A DNA stretch of 64,000 bases. Origin: Palaemon carinicauda. Its lineage: Eukaryota > Arthropoda > Malacostraca > Decapoda > Palaemonidae. Position 1 is the stretch's first letter. Every line of letters starts with the position of its first letter. Shown here in pieces: positions 38,529-48,834 of this stretch. The stretch is from NCBI RefSeq assembly GCF_036898095.1, contig NC_090725.1:328691666-328755665 (forward strand), in the 5' to 3' direction. Both the position numbers and the translations under genes were made by a program. The notes beneath the pieces are model-generated. The model ran no database searches and was not told the origin of the DNA. It was given only the letters and a program-made list of their open reading frames with translations.

Positions 38529-40193
38529 ATGAACAATGATAATATTGGTGAAAATGAAATTTATATTACGCCAAGTTTTGGGGGGGATATTCAATTTTTA
38601 AATAATTTATCAAATTATCTAAATGCGTCTAATGTAAAACAAATTTGCGAAAATTATAACAAAACATATGCATTGAATAATTTTAATCCAAGAACTGGGC
38701 GTATTCGTATTGGAATGCCAATCACTAGGCCGAGAAAAATATTAAGAGAGGGTAGTTTAAAAAATTACAAATCAATAATTTTAAAATTCTGTCGCTACAA
38801 ATTACATCATTATGGAAAAGAATCTCTGATATCACCAGAAATGATTGAAAAATATGTTGAGGATCATTTAAATAATGGAATAAAACAGTACCAAACTATA
38901 GCAACTGAAATTCGCGTTCTTAATAAAAATATTATCGTCCCAACAACGGGCCAAGAAATGGCAAAGCCAAAACCTAAATTTTTATGGGGAAAAAATAAGT
39001 ATACAGCATGCAACAGTACCATTTCCAATAAACCCCAATTTACGCATGGAGAAATTGCTTTATGTATGTTAAGATTATATAAAACTTGTCCCAATAGAGA
39101 TCACGTACACAAAGCTTTTTTAATATATTATTCTGGATTAAGATCAGCAGAAGCAGATTCTTTAACATTTAGAGATATAGCACAAGGATATTCAAAAGAT
39201 ATGATTATCATACCAGTTAGAAAAGGAAAAGGACGTCAAATGAGAAATGTTGTTTTATTTCAAGGTGCTCCAATTTTATATTACAAAAAACATTTAATCC
39301 CATATTTGGCGTTAAAGATTAAAAGGTTGCTAATAGATAATCCAAATAAAGAATCTAAAGATTTTCTAGACACAAAAATATTTGCCGGTTCAAATTATCC
39401 AGCATGTAGAAAGGCATTTCGTAAATGTTTGCAGTGGGCGGTCGATAAATTATTTGTCGAACGAGACCAAGATAACTCTGACGAAGATGATAACAATATT
39501 AATAATGACGAAGAAGAAGAAGAAGAAGAAGAAGAAGAAGAAGAAGAAGAAGAAGAAAATAACATAAAAGGGGCAGGGTTACATTCTTTAAGAGCAGATT
39601 GGTCAACGCGAACATTAACTTTATTATGTTCGATAAACAAAAATCCATATATCGCTGCAAATATGACTGCACGCTTATTGGGACATAGATCCATTAAGTT
39701 ACTTAATAAACATTATTTAAATCAAGGAAATAGCCTGAATCCCGAAAAGAACCACATTCAATTAATTTTAGAAAAATTTAAAAATTACGTTACAGAAGGC
39801 ACCGAAAAGACGGTGACTGACGAAAATTATTCTCTGTCTGACAAACCCATCAAAATATTATTCGGTGGTATCAAGTATGGAAATATTGTTAAAGAAATAC
39901 AAAGAAATAGAAAAAGGAAAAGAATTGGAAATTTAGTAGCGCTAAGTAAAGTAAAAGACGAGTGTTTTATTCTTCGTGAGACAGAGAAAGAAAATTATTG
40001 TTATGATGATAACATAAATATGATAGATAATAATGGCGATGATGATGATGAGTATGATGATGATAATAATAAAAATATTAATAATGATGATATAAAATTT
40101 ACGAACGAAGAAGACTATTATACCATTAACAATTACGCCAACGATGGGTTATTATTTTCTGGTGAAGATACAGAAAATCTAATTTATATTTAG
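38529..40193 (+). CDS. Tyrosine recombinase / integrase (VLF-1/nudiviral integrase type)
   Basis: A 554-residue site-specific recombinase. All catalytic positions are visible: arginine in SGLRSAEADSL near 205, H-x-x-R in GLHSLRADWS near 352, and GHRS followed by the tyrosine of KHYL near 384-395. An N-terminal core-binding domain precedes them. A poly-Glu tract (about 328-343, GAA run at 39510-39560) is inserted before the second box, and the C-terminus is Asn/Asp-rich. Such enzymes resolve or integrate genomes, and the related VLF-1 is also needed for very late gene expression and capsid maturation in baculoviruses. The last 50 bases plus flank are duplicated at 42215-42370. Confidence 0.85.
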   Translation: MNNDNIGENEIYITPSFGGDIQFLNNLSNYLNASNVKQICENYNKTYALNNFNPRTGRIRIGMPITRPRKILREGSLKNYKSIILKFCRYKLHHYGKESLISPEMIEKYVEDHLNNGIKQYQTIATEIRVLNKNIIVPTTGQEMAKPKPKFLWGKNKYTACNSTISNKPQFTHGEIALCMLRLYKTCPNRDHVHKAFLIYYSGLRSAEADSLTFRDIAQGYSKDMIIIPVRKGKGRQMRNVVLFQGAPILYYKKHLIPYLALKIKRLLIDNPNKESKDFLDTKIFAGSNYPACRKAFRKCLQWAVDKLFVERDQDNSDEDDNNINNDEEEEEEEEEEEEEEEENNIKGAGLHSLRADWSTRTLTLLCSINKNPYIAANMTARLLGHRSIKLLNKHYLNQGNSLNPEKNHIQLILEKFKNYVTEGTEKTVTDENYSLSDKPIKILFGGIKYGNIVKEIQRNRKRKRIGNLVALSKVKDECFILRETEKENYCYDDNINMIDNNGDDDDEYDDDNNKNINNDDIKFTNEEDYYTINNYANDGLLFSGEDTENLIYI

Positions 40194-40310
40194 CTTAAAC
40201 TATTTTCGAAAATATTTCCATGCTTGATACTAATGATAATAATATTAAATATAATATAACATTACGATTCACCGCTATAATTTGATGTTTTGGGTGTGGT
40301 ATTAATAGTA

Positions 40311-40312
<2 letters not shown>

Positions 40313-40342
<30 letters not shown>
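40313..40342. repeat. GTA microsatellite
   Basis: About ten GTA units before the paralogue at 40351. The duplicate has about six units at 42381-42399. Confidence 0.85.
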
Positions 40343-40350
40343 AGTTTGAA

Positions 40351-41274
40351 ATGAATACTAATCCTAATCCTAATGATATAGTATGGCCCCTAAGCTTTAA
40401 TGGCCAACGGAATGTGGATATTTCTAGTGATTGTGGATTTTTTTTTCACGTGTTATATCGAGACAATGATCATTTGAAAATAAGATTATTATATCGTGCA
40501 TTTTGGCTTTTTCCTGTGTTTGAAATATTAAATTTGGGCTCCACAACCTGGAAAGAATTTATTGATAACGATAAGATTATTGATATAGATTTAAAAGATA
40601 ATTCTTTGCCTTTCCCCTATGTATTATTATTTGCCATTGATGCTAATATTCGATGGGGCGTTTATTCTAAACAGCGAGAAAATAATATTAGAATTAATGG
40701 CAATATCAGCAATATTCCAAAACTAGTGCCTTACGATTTTGTAGAAAAATTTTATAAACTAAAAGAAGAATCTGATAATGTAATTGTTTATACTGGATAT
40801 TTTTGTACAAGAACGTGGGATGTTGTATGTAAAAAGTGTATAGATTATACAATTAAACCAAACTGGGTTAGTAGTAGTTGGAGACACGAATTCACAGAAT
40901 ATTTTCACACGATACGCATTGAAGATTCACCAATATTTAAGCGTTTTGGCAAAGATTTCCATATATGTTTTGGCACAGAAAAAAATTTCCATATACTTAT
41001 GTATATAATTAATAATTATCGTCATTATTATTGTAAATACTGTTTACGTCCTTGTTTTCATTTCACTACAGTATCATCTCATTTTCTCTTGGGTGAATTA
41101 AAGAAATTTTATATTCATCATAATAGTTTCACATATGTAGAACTTTGTTTTGGAAGATTATATTCAATCTTCTTGGAATTTTGGCAAAAAGTACAAGCGC
41201 CGATGGTTGATGCTATAGTAACCAACAATTTAACTCATGAAATATTTACAAACAATCTTGTTCCAAATACATAA
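40351..41274 (+). CDS. Tandem paralogue family member 1 (Cys-motif protein)
   Basis: A 307-residue protein of a three-gene tandem family (also 42408-43268 and 43372-44160). Shared features are SSDCGFFFHVLYRD near the start, a Cys pair in CTRTWDVVCKKC, and YYCKYCLRPCFHFTT, which may form zinc-binding knuckles. No membrane helix. Not matched to a known family. Tandem duplication and divergence point to a lineage-specific, perhaps host-interaction, role (inference). Confidence 0.6.
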   Translation: MNTNPNPNDIVWPLSFNGQRNVDISSDCGFFFHVLYRDNDHLKIRLLYRAFWLFPVFEILNLGSTTWKEFIDNDKIIDIDLKDNSLPFPYVLLFAIDANIRWGVYSKQRENNIRINGNISNIPKLVPYDFVEKFYKLKEESDNVIVYTGYFCTRTWDVVCKKCIDYTIKPNWVSSSWRHEFTEYFHTIRIEDSPIFKRFGKDFHICFGTEKNFHILMYIINNYRHYYCKYCLRPCFHFTTVSSHFLLGELKKFYIHHNSFTYVELCFGRLYSIFLEFWQKVQAPMVDAIVTNNLTHEIFTNNLVPNT

Positions 41275-41517
41275 ATTTCTTTTTCTTTTTTTTGTATATA
41301 TTTGATGAAGAAAGACTTTATTTTCCATTGTTGTTATTGTGAACTTAGTATTTAGAATAAGTAGATAATAGAAGAATAAAGAATCTAATATTTTTAATTT
41401 TAAAGTTTCTTTATCCAATATTGACATTAAAGTTATTGTTACTCTGCTCTTGTTATAAAAAAATTTCCTTCTGTTTTTTTTTTATTTTGCTTTGTAGTTT
41501 TTTTTTCCTAAAAAGGA

Positions 41518-42231
41518 ATGAATGAAATTCCCATGAATCAGCATTCAATTGTTCCTACATTTTCTTGTATGTTGGGCCGTAGTAAAATAAGGGGTTTGAT
41601 GGATTCTGGTTGCCAAATTAATTTCATTTATACGCCTGCTTTAGAAGGTCGGCGTTTCAAAGTTGTTCGTGATAATGTTAACTTATATCTCCGTGGATTG
41701 ACTGGATCAAAACTCTGTCGTACAAAGATAGTTCAAATTTATGTTAAGATTGGGAAAACAGTGCATGATATACAAGCTTTTTGTCACCCAGATTTAGATT
41801 TAGATTCATCGGAAATACCCGGCCTTGGTAAAGTTGTTAAAAGTTTTAGAAATTATGGTTATGAGCTTTTAGATGAGTTTCTTGATGAGGATAAAGAAGA
41901 CATATCAAACATTCAGTTTATCCTGGGTGCAAATTCAGCGCATTGTCTCTTGGAAAAGGTGGTTAGTTTTGGTCATCGTGGTCAGTGTGTGTACTATGAA
42001 ACAAAATTTGGCATTATGTTAATAGGAAACATTGAAGAATTAATTGCAAATTTGAAATTTCTCCCTAACCTGCATGATGATACTCATTTACTTTTTGGCT
42101 CGGACACTGACGGTAAAGAAAAGGAAGATATTAAAGGGGACAGTAGTACACACCGAAGAAAAAAGAGGAGGGCTGCTGTCCTTGGTGAGACAAGAACGAG
42201 AGACATGTTGAGACTATTACGCCAACGATGA
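41518..42231 (+). pseudogene. BEL/Pao retrotransposon protease-like fragment
   Basis: A 237-residue frame with a retroviral-type aspartic protease signature, GLMDSGCQINFIY, in the context typical of BEL/Pao polyproteins (DUF1758 type: CMLGRSKIRGLMDSG, later LGANSAHCLLE). Reverse transcriptase and long terminal repeats are absent. Its last codons run into the duplicated tail of the recombinase gene (after about 42200), so the end of this frame is a junction. Most likely a fragment of a host retroelement inserted between the two tandem copies. Confidence 0.6.
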
Positions 42232-42370
42232 GTTATTATTTTCTGGTGAAGATACAGAAAATATAATTTATATTTAGCTTAAACTATTTTCAAAAATATT
42301 TCCATACTTGATACTAATGATAATAATATAAATATAATATAACATTACGATTCACCACTATAATTTGATG
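42215..42370. repeat. Duplicated tail of the recombinase gene and leader
   Basis: Nearly identical to about 40130-40290, including the coding end of the recombinase and the sequence leading to the paralogue. It proves that the recombinase 3' end and paralogue 1 were duplicated as one segment. Confidence 0.85.
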
Positions 42371-42407
42371 TTTTGGGTGTGGTAGTAGTAGTAGTAGTAA
42401 TTTTGAA

Positions 42408-43268
42408 ATGAATACTAATCCTAATCCTAATGCTATAGTATGGCGTTTAAGTTTGCCCATAAGTTTTAGTGGCCAACGGAATGTAGATATTTCTAGTGAT
42501 TGTGGATTTTTTTTTCACGTGTTATATCGAGACGACAATTATTTGAAAATAAGATTATTGAATCGTGCATTTTGGCTTTTTCATATGTTCAAAAAATTAG
42601 CTTTAGGCTCCACAACTTGGAAAGAATTTATTGATAATGATAAGATTATTGATATAGATTTAAAAGATATTTCTTTACCTTTCCCCTATGTATTATTATT
42701 TACAGTTGATGCTCATATTCGATGGAGAGTTTATTCTAAACTGCGAGAAGATATTACTATAAATAATGGCAATATCAGCAATATTCCAGAACTAATACCC
42801 GACAATTTTATTGAAAAATTTTATAAACTAAAAGAAGAATCTGATAATGTAATTGTTTATACTGGATATTTTTGTACAAGAACGTGGGATGTTGTATGTG
42901 AAGAGTGTATGCATTATACAATTGAACCAAGCTGGGTTAGTAGTAGTGGGGGGCACAAATTCATAGATTATTTTCACACGAGACGGATTGAAGATTTACC
43001 AATACCTAAGTGTTTTGGCACAGAAAAAAATTTCAATATATTTGTGTATATAATTAATAATTATCGTCATTATTATTGTAAATACTGTTTACGTCCTTGT
43101 TTTCATTTCACTACAGTATCACCCCATTTTCCCTTGGGTAAATTAAAGAAATTTGATGAATATTATTCTTGTTACAAATATATATATTATTTTAAAGAAT
43201 TATATTCAGACTTGGTTATTATAGTTCGAGGACAAACAAGAAATAATTACAAAAGATCTTGTTCCTAA
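42408..43268 (+). CDS. Tandem paralogue family member 2
   Basis: A 286-residue protein closely similar to 40351-41274 along its length up to the CLRPCFHFTT motif, after which the C-termini differ. The GTA microsatellite upstream is shorter than in copy 1. Duplicated as part of the 2.1-kb unit. Confidence 0.65.
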   Translation: MNTNPNPNAIVWRLSLPISFSGQRNVDISSDCGFFFHVLYRDDNYLKIRLLNRAFWLFHMFKKLALGSTTWKEFIDNDKIIDIDLKDISLPFPYVLLFTVDAHIRWRVYSKLREDITINNGNISNIPELIPDNFIEKFYKLKEESDNVIVYTGYFCTRTWDVVCEECMHYTIEPSWVSSSGGHKFIDYFHTRRIEDLPIPKCFGTEKNFNIFVYIINNYRHYYCKYCLRPCFHFTTVSPHFPLGKLKKFDEYYSCYKYIYYFKELYSDLVIIVRGQTRNNYKRSCS

Positions 43269-43371
43269 TACATAAATTTGTTTTTCTTTTTTTTTTGTAT
43301 ATATTTTATGAAGAAAGTCTTTATTTTCCATTGTTGTTATTGGTGAACTTAGTATTTAGAATAAATTGATA

Positions 43372-44160
43372 ATGGAAGATAAATTTCATACACATTGGCC
43401 ATTAAATTTTGGTGGTGAACACAAAGTAAACATTTCATGTGATCGTGGATTTTTTTTTCGTGTGCTATATCAAGACGACAATCATTTGAAAATAAAATTA
43501 AGGCCGTGTGCAGTTTGGCTTGGTTTGATATTTGATAAATTGTATTTAGATCCCCGGTCTTGGAAAAACTTTATCGATAATCTGATTATTACTTTTAATT
43601 TTGAGGCGGAGTCTATATCCCTTCCATATGCAATATTATTTACAGTTGATGCTCATATTCGATGGAAAGTTTATTCTAAAACACTACAACCAGAAAATAA
43701 TAATAATGACAACACCATCGATATTCCAAAATTAACATATTATGACTTTATGAAAAAGTTTTATAAGATAAAAAAAAGGTCTGATGATAATGTAATTATT
43801 TGTTCTGGGTGTATTTGTGAAAGTACTGGGAGAGTTATTTGTAAAGAATGTATACGTTATGTATCTGATCCGGGCTGGTTGACTGGGCCCGATAGATACC
43901 ACGATTATTTTTGTGTAAATATAATTGATAATTTCAAGCCACTTCTCGATATTACTGAAAATTGGGAAGAATTTAAAGGCTATTTTTGTTCTATTTGCAT
44001 GCGTCCGTGTTTTTATTGTACATCAATATCAGCAAATTCAACAATGTATAAGGATATTCAGCCCGTGGGTTCTTTTAAGAATACTTTTGATAACAAACCC
44101 ATCGAAGAATTAATTGATAAAATAATAACAAACAATTATATTTATGATAGAAAAAAATAA
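43372..44160 (+). CDS. Tandem paralogue family member 3
   Basis: A protein of about 262 residues starting at ATG 43372, more distant from members 1 and 2 but with the same skeleton: CDRGFFFRVLYQDD, CSGCICESTGRVICKEC and FCSICMRPCFYCTS. Its leader (43270-43371) is homologous to the sequence after member 1 (41275-41380), so the original order was member 1, member 3. Confidence 0.6.
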   Translation: MEDKFHTHWPLNFGGEHKVNISCDRGFFFRVLYQDDNHLKIKLRPCAVWLGLIFDKLYLDPRSWKNFIDNLIITFNFEAESISLPYAILFTVDAHIRWKVYSKTLQPENNNNDNTIDIPKLTYYDFMKKFYKIKKRSDDNVIICSGCICESTGRVICKECIRYVSDPGWLTGPDRYHDYFCVNIIDNFKPLLDITENWEEFKGYFCSICMRPCFYCTSISANSTMYKDIQPVGSFKNTFDNKPIEELIDKIITNNYIYDRKK

Positions 44161-44536
44161 ACGCCGTTTTAAACAAAGACATGCTTCAAAATAAAAAAAA
44201 AACCTTTCATTCATTATTTTTTTTTATTTTTATGTATATTACTTTCTTGAGAAAACACCATTCCCGCGCGTTGTGTTAGAGTTAATCAGACTGAAAATAT
44301 ATCAATTTTATATTATATATTTGAGGATGAATATTATCATTTCAATGTTTTCATTATTGTGATAGTAGTTAGTAATCTTGGGTGTTTTTTTTATTCATTT
44401 TATTTTGTTTAATCATCACAATACCCCACCATGTAAAAGGAAACAGACTTAATTGTTTCATAAAAATAAAGTAATTGTATTTATATTTAGTTGTTTTATT
44501 TATATCATTATACTTATGATAACTACACAAATAGAA
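44161..44536. other. AT-rich gap
   Basis: No frame, RNA gene or clear repeat visible between convergent genes. Confidence 0.4.
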
Positions 44537-44803
44537 TTATTCTAATTTACAACTTTTACAACAATGACGAATTTCTATCAATTCATCAGAAATTTTTGAA
44601 ATTGAAGGGGCCTGTTCTAAATAATATTCACTTTCGTTTGTCCTCTTACATTTAAAACAAATTAGTTCTTTTGTACGTTTATTTTTTTTTTCTTTGAGTA
44701 TTAAATATTTTATCGGGGTGTTCGTTTTATCATTCATTGTTATTGTTTTATTCAAAATTGGTATATACGGCGCCAGGTTTTTTAAAATTTCATTGTTATT
44801 CAT
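44537..44803 (-). CDS. TFIIS/LEF-5-type zinc ribbon protein (small)
   Basis: An 88-residue protein whose C-terminal 40 residues follow the TFIIS zinc-ribbon plan: C-x-x-C, then a Gln-Ala-Pro-Ser...Ser-Asp-Glu segment in the position of the usual Q-RSADE hairpin, then C-x-x-C (CFKCKRT and HCCKSCK, with SISKISDELIEIRH between). TFIIS-like ribbons occur in LEF-5, a late-transcription factor of this virus group, and in RNA polymerase cleavage factors. It is far shorter than baculoviral LEF-5 (about 265 residues), so only the ribbon part is here. Confidence 0.5.
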   Translation of the reverse strand: MNNNEILKNLAPYIPILNKTITMNDKTNTPIKYLILKEKKNKRTKELICFKCKRTNESEYYLEQAPSISKISDELIEIRHCCKSCKLE

Positions 44804-45030
44804 AAATATAATTAAACTATCAGCTTCTATTGATCGTAATCAAAATTTATTTGTATATATGTATACATATATATTATTTTTTATTCATTTTAATGAACCA
44901 AATTTATATAAAATTTAACAAAAAAAAATTTTTTATCAAGAAATAGTTTTAAGCATTTTCAATTAAATATGCGTGTATGTACAATATCATCTTTTTCAAA
45001 AGCCAAATTGATTAATAATATATTTAAAAA

Positions 45031-45555
45031 ATGGATACGCTTATTAATATTTGTGGATTACCTGAGGTTATTTTGTTTATATCCCCTTTAATACTTTCCA
45101 TTATAATTGGGGGCTCTAGTATCTATAAAGTTTTATTCTTTTTATTGTTGTTGTATATTATCTTAGGAATTATATTATTTATTAATACATATAAAATTTT
45201 CTTCGCGAGATTAGACTTTAGTAAGAAGGGCGATCACATTTCCGGACAATCAATGTACGCTTGGTATTTTGTTAATAAATTACAAGAAGAAAAAAATAGT
45301 ATATTCGACTCTGAACTAAAATCTATTACAATATCATATCCCCCCTATTTGAATCACGCAACATTTTTTAAGGAAGACTTAAAACAAATGATCGATGAAA
45401 CTTTCAATAAGGAATTTCAGGAAACAAACGTATCCGAGGATTCAGTTGATCAAAAAGATGAACTTTTACAGGCCGATAAATTTGATGAAAAAATTCCAAC
45501 CACCGAGGGCAATTTATTACAAGATAACAGAGATGTTGAAATAATAGATAATTAA
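45031..45555 (+). CDS. Membrane protein, two-copy family, copy 1
   Basis: A 174-residue protein with two N-terminal hydrophobic helices (about 9-27 and 32-51) and a soluble acidic C-terminal half. A degenerate copy lies at 46125-46470. Function unknown; possibly an envelope protein. Confidence 0.6.
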   Translation: MDTLINICGLPEVILFISPLILSIIIGGSSIYKVLFFLLLLYIILGIILFINTYKIFFARLDFSKKGDHISGQSMYAWYFVNKLQEEKNSIFDSELKSITISYPPYLNHATFFKEDLKQMIDETFNKEFQETNVSEDSVDQKDELLQADKFDEKIPTTEGNLLQDNRDVEIIDN

Positions 45556-45640
45556 TAACTTGCCCATTAATTTTCATTTTTGTAGGATATTTACCAAAAG
45601 AAGCTGACATATTAGTGTAAAACATAACTATATTCATATG

Positions 45641-45642
45641 TT

Positions 45643-45683
<41 letters not shown>
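45641..45683. repeat. ATT microsatellite
   Basis: ATT run in the gap between the two membrane-protein copies; no gene in 45556-45990. Confidence 0.85.
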
Positions 45684-45685
<2 letters not shown>

Positions 45686-45989
45686 ATACGTAAAAATTTT
45701 CATCATTTTTAATAATATAAGGTTAAAATATAGCATAGACTGAACAAGTAATATTTTTTTATATTCATTTGACTATTCAGTTTTTTTCATATATATTGTT
45801 GGTTCCAATGAAGAAATGAGGTGATTATTATTTATAGTCCATATAATATTTTCGTTATTGTCTCTATTTGGACACGACAATGATTCATTTATAGAGAAAA
45901 CGTTATAAGAATTTTCAATTTTGAAATTTATTTTTTTTATTACATTAAATGATAGTTTTTCTGTATATTGTTTTTATTTTTTTTTATTT

Positions 45990-46124
45990 TTACAAGGCAT
46001 AAGAGACGCCGCCTCCTCCTCCTCTGTCCCCCCTTCACAGACGTATCCTCCACAGGCAGACAGTGCAAGTGACAAACGACCAGAACCACCAAAACATCGA
46101 ATTAGCGATAATATATCTAAAAAA
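45990..46124. other. GC-richer Pro/Ser-coding patch
   Basis: About 100 bases of unusual composition (CCTCCTCCTCCTC, CCACAGGCAGACAG) in frame with the following copy-2 gene, preceded by a T-rich tract. It may be a foreign insertion that became its N-terminal extension. Confidence 0.5.
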
Positions 46125-46470
46125 ATGAATCCACTTATTAATATTTGTGGATTACCTGAGTTTATTTTGTTTATATCTCCTTTAATACTTTCCATTATAA
46201 TTGGGGGTTCTAAACCCTATAAAGTTTCATTCTTCTTGTTGTTGTTTTATATTATCTTAGGAGTTATATTATTTATTCATACACATGATATTTTATTCGC
46301 GAGATTAAACTTTAGTAAGAAAGGTTCTTGTCCATTTTCCGGACAATCGATGTACGCTTGGTATTTTTTTAATAGATTACAAGAGAAAGAATTAATATAT
46401 CCGACTCTGAACTAGAATCTATTAAAATGTCATATTTGAATCACGAAACATTTTCTAAGGAAGACATAAA
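46125..46470 (+). pseudogene. Degenerate copy 2 of the 45031 membrane protein
   Basis: From ATG 46125 the sequence closely follows copy 1 (same NICGLPE-FILFISPLIL start) until about 46385, where the frame breaks and stops at 46415. The homologous nucleotide sequence continues for about 80 bases in another frame, then switches at about 46495 to material related to the gene at 5258. A recombinant remnant. Confidence 0.7.
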
Positions 46471-46499
46471 AGAAATAATTGATATCTTTTTAAGGAAGG

Positions 46500-46935
46500 T
46501 TTTGTAATTTGTATATTATTTATATTGTTGATGATTACTTCATTAATGCACTTTTTTTATTATAAAAGGCAAAACGAAAAAAATATTATTTTAAAAAGAA
46601 CAAGTTCAATTACAACAAATGAACATAATGATAATAATACTAATGATATTAATATAATTACCAATAAATAATTGAATAATATAAACACATTCCCATTATT
46701 TTAGTTACTAAATTCAAAATTTACTATTATTTAATTGAATAACAATTATAATATTATGAAAAATTTGAATTTTTAATTTTGGGTTTGGGCTTGGCTGGTT
46801 AGCAGGCTAACCAAAAATAATTAATTGATATAAGCAGAATAATATATTTAATTTGTTTTTTTTTATGCCCACTTATATATATATGTAAGCAAGACGGGCA
46901 AATACATCTCATAGGTTTTGATCGACCGACCGACT
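46500..46935. repeat. Duplicate of the 5600-6050 region
   Basis: The end of the membrane-protein gene at 5258-5752 plus its downstream flank, including the short TA run and the CGACCGACCGAC repeat, reappears here with substitutions and deletions. Confidence 0.75.
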
Positions 46936-46992
46936 GCGTCCTTTTACACAATTTATGGCACCAAAGCCCGATAATTATGGCCAGAAGTACTG

Positions 46993-47910
46993 TTAATCTT
47001 TTTCTTTCGAATTGTATATAACCCAAAAGTTTTCGTCGCCGTGGTAATCATACAATTTAGCAAGCCTTAAATCGGGTTTATGATGACCTCTGGTAATAAT
47101 TGTACTCATTGTTGTTTTTTTTATTCTTATTACATTTTCATTTAAATAAAAATTCTCTTTGAAATAAGACTCGTTTTCCTCCAAAATACTTTTCCACGGA
47201 CAAGTTGGAATTAGATAATACTTGAAAAATTCACAGGGTTCATTACTATTTTCCTTTGGGAAACGTTTAACAATAAAATATTTATCCCTATTATTTACAT
47301 CCTCTGTATATACTTCTGCGTTTTCCTCTATATTATATTTTCTATTTGGTCGACAAAAATAAATATCTAAAAATAAATAATTGCCCATTTTCAGGTCGGC
47401 AAATTGTTTAATTTGTAATTTGTCATGATCAATATTCCGTAAATATCTGAATTTGGCGCTATCCTCATTTACAAGGCGATATTGTTCTTCTTCTCGTGAA
47501 TAAAGATGAAAATATGCTGTTTTTGGAAACCAATCGGCTAAATTTTCTTTGTGATATATAGTAAATTTATTGTTTTTTTTCTTTTCCAATACAATTACAC
47601 AATCTGTACTCTTGTATTCTTCTAAGAAATCATTGTATGATTTGATTATACGCGAACATTCACAATTACCCTCTGTATTTAACACCAATGTAAATAGTTT
47701 TTGTGTGTTTAAACCATAAACTATATATATACCATCGACTAGTATTCTACGGTCGCTTTTACAAATAGTATCCCAAACTTGAATATAATAAAAAATTATA
47801 TATTTATCGTTTGGAATGTCATCACAAAGTAAAATTTCAAGATCATTATACAAAAAATCATCAATTTTTTTGAATAAATTAACTTTGATGGGATTCTGTA
47901 CGTCGTCCAT
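46993..47910 (-). CDS. MDDV-family protein, second member
   Basis: About 305 residues starting at ATG 47908-47910, homologous throughout to 16501-17430 (IPNDKYIIFYY, ECSRIIKSYNDF, CPWKSILEENESYFKENFYL). The extreme C-terminus differs between members. Dispersed-repeat copy 3 lies upstream at 47985-48105. Function unknown. Confidence 0.65.
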   Translation of the reverse strand: MDDVQNPIKVNLFKKIDDFLYNDLEILLCDDIPNDKYIIFYYIQVWDTICKSDRRILVDGIYIVYGLNTQKLFTLVLNTEGNCECSRIIKSYNDFLEEYKSTDCVIVLEKKKNNKFTIYHKENLADWFPKTAYFHLYSREEEQYRLVNEDSAKFRYLRNIDHDKLQIKQFADLKMGNYLFLDIYFCRPNRKYNIEENAEVYTEDVNNRDKYFIVKRFPKENSNEPCEFFKYYLIPTCPWKSILEENESYFKENFYLNENVIRIKKTTMSTIITRGHHKPDLRLAKLYDYHGDENFWVIYNSKEKD

Positions 47911-47984
47911 CGTAACAATAACTGAAAACAAAAGATATATATATATATATATATTATATATATTATATATATACACTTATATTA

Positions 47985-48105
47985 TAAAATAATATATAGA
48001 AATTATAACAAAATCAAATGAAATATATACATTTAAGAAAATTGAATATCTAAGAAAAAAAATTCAGTATAGTGTAGTGATTAGAATTGTAATCAATGTT
48101 ATGTC
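47985..48105. repeat. Dispersed repeat, copy 3
   Basis: Same unit as 17490-17605 and 24645-24760, again directly upstream of a MDDV-family gene. Confidence 0.7.
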
Positions 48106-48459
48106 AGACATCTCATTCTTCTTCTGGGATTGGGGATAAGTAACGAATAAATAAATAATTTTTTGTGCTTTTCTCGTAAATTTTTAAGTTGTGATTTATT
48201 GTCACTTGGTGTTTTGTTGTAATATTTTTTAGTGGTTGGTTCTTGGATAAGATTTTTTTTCTGTTTTCTATTTCCATAATTCTTGCTTGAAACGGAGAAT
48301 GTCGTCCTCTACTTTGCTTCTAAAGTTGAAAAATCTAATATTTTGTTTTTCGTGACAAGGGTAATGATACAATTTAGCAAGCATTAAATCGGGTTTATGT
48401 TGACTTCTGGTAATAATTTTACCTGATGTTACTTTTTTTATTCTTATTACATTTTCATT

Positions 48460-48729
48460 TCAATAAAATTTCTCTTTAAAATAAGACTCGTTTTCCTCCA
48501 AAATACTTTTCCACGGACAATTTGGAATTAAATAATACTTGAAAAATTTACGGGGTTCATTGCTACTTTGTGTTGGGAAACGTTTAACAATAAAATATTT
48601 ATCACTATTATTTTCATCCTCTGTAGAATACCCACTCATTTTAAAACTGTACTGGGCCCAATCGTATTTCGGTCCATTATTTATATGCTTTATGGCTTGG
48701 ATGGGGGGGGGCGGGGTAAGTGTAATCAC
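48460..48729 (-). pseudogene. Truncated MDDV-family remnant joined to a promoter region
   Basis: The last 50 codons match the C-terminal third of the MDDV family (DKYFIVKRFPT, CPWKSILEENESYFKE). The first 35 codons are translated promoter DNA shared with 59880-59960. A recombination junction lies near 48620. Confidence 0.65.
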
Positions 48730-48834
48730 AGTATATATACCAGCTCAGGGGAGGTTTCAGTTAGTTGGTTGTGTCTTGAGCTTGACTAGTTTAATCATCA
48801 CGATCATTATCACGTATTACAAGATTTTGTGAAA
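48640..48834. promoter_or_regulatory. Bidirectional promoter cassette, copy 1
   Basis: Contains two opposed core promoters: TATATATA at 48731-48740 with a TCAGT initiator at 48758-48762 (plus strand, for 48835), and ATATAAATA at about 48678-48688 with CCCAGTACAG at about 48648-48658 (minus strand). The same arrangement occurs at 59820-59940 inverted. TATA-to-initiator spacing is about 28 bases. Confidence 0.65.
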
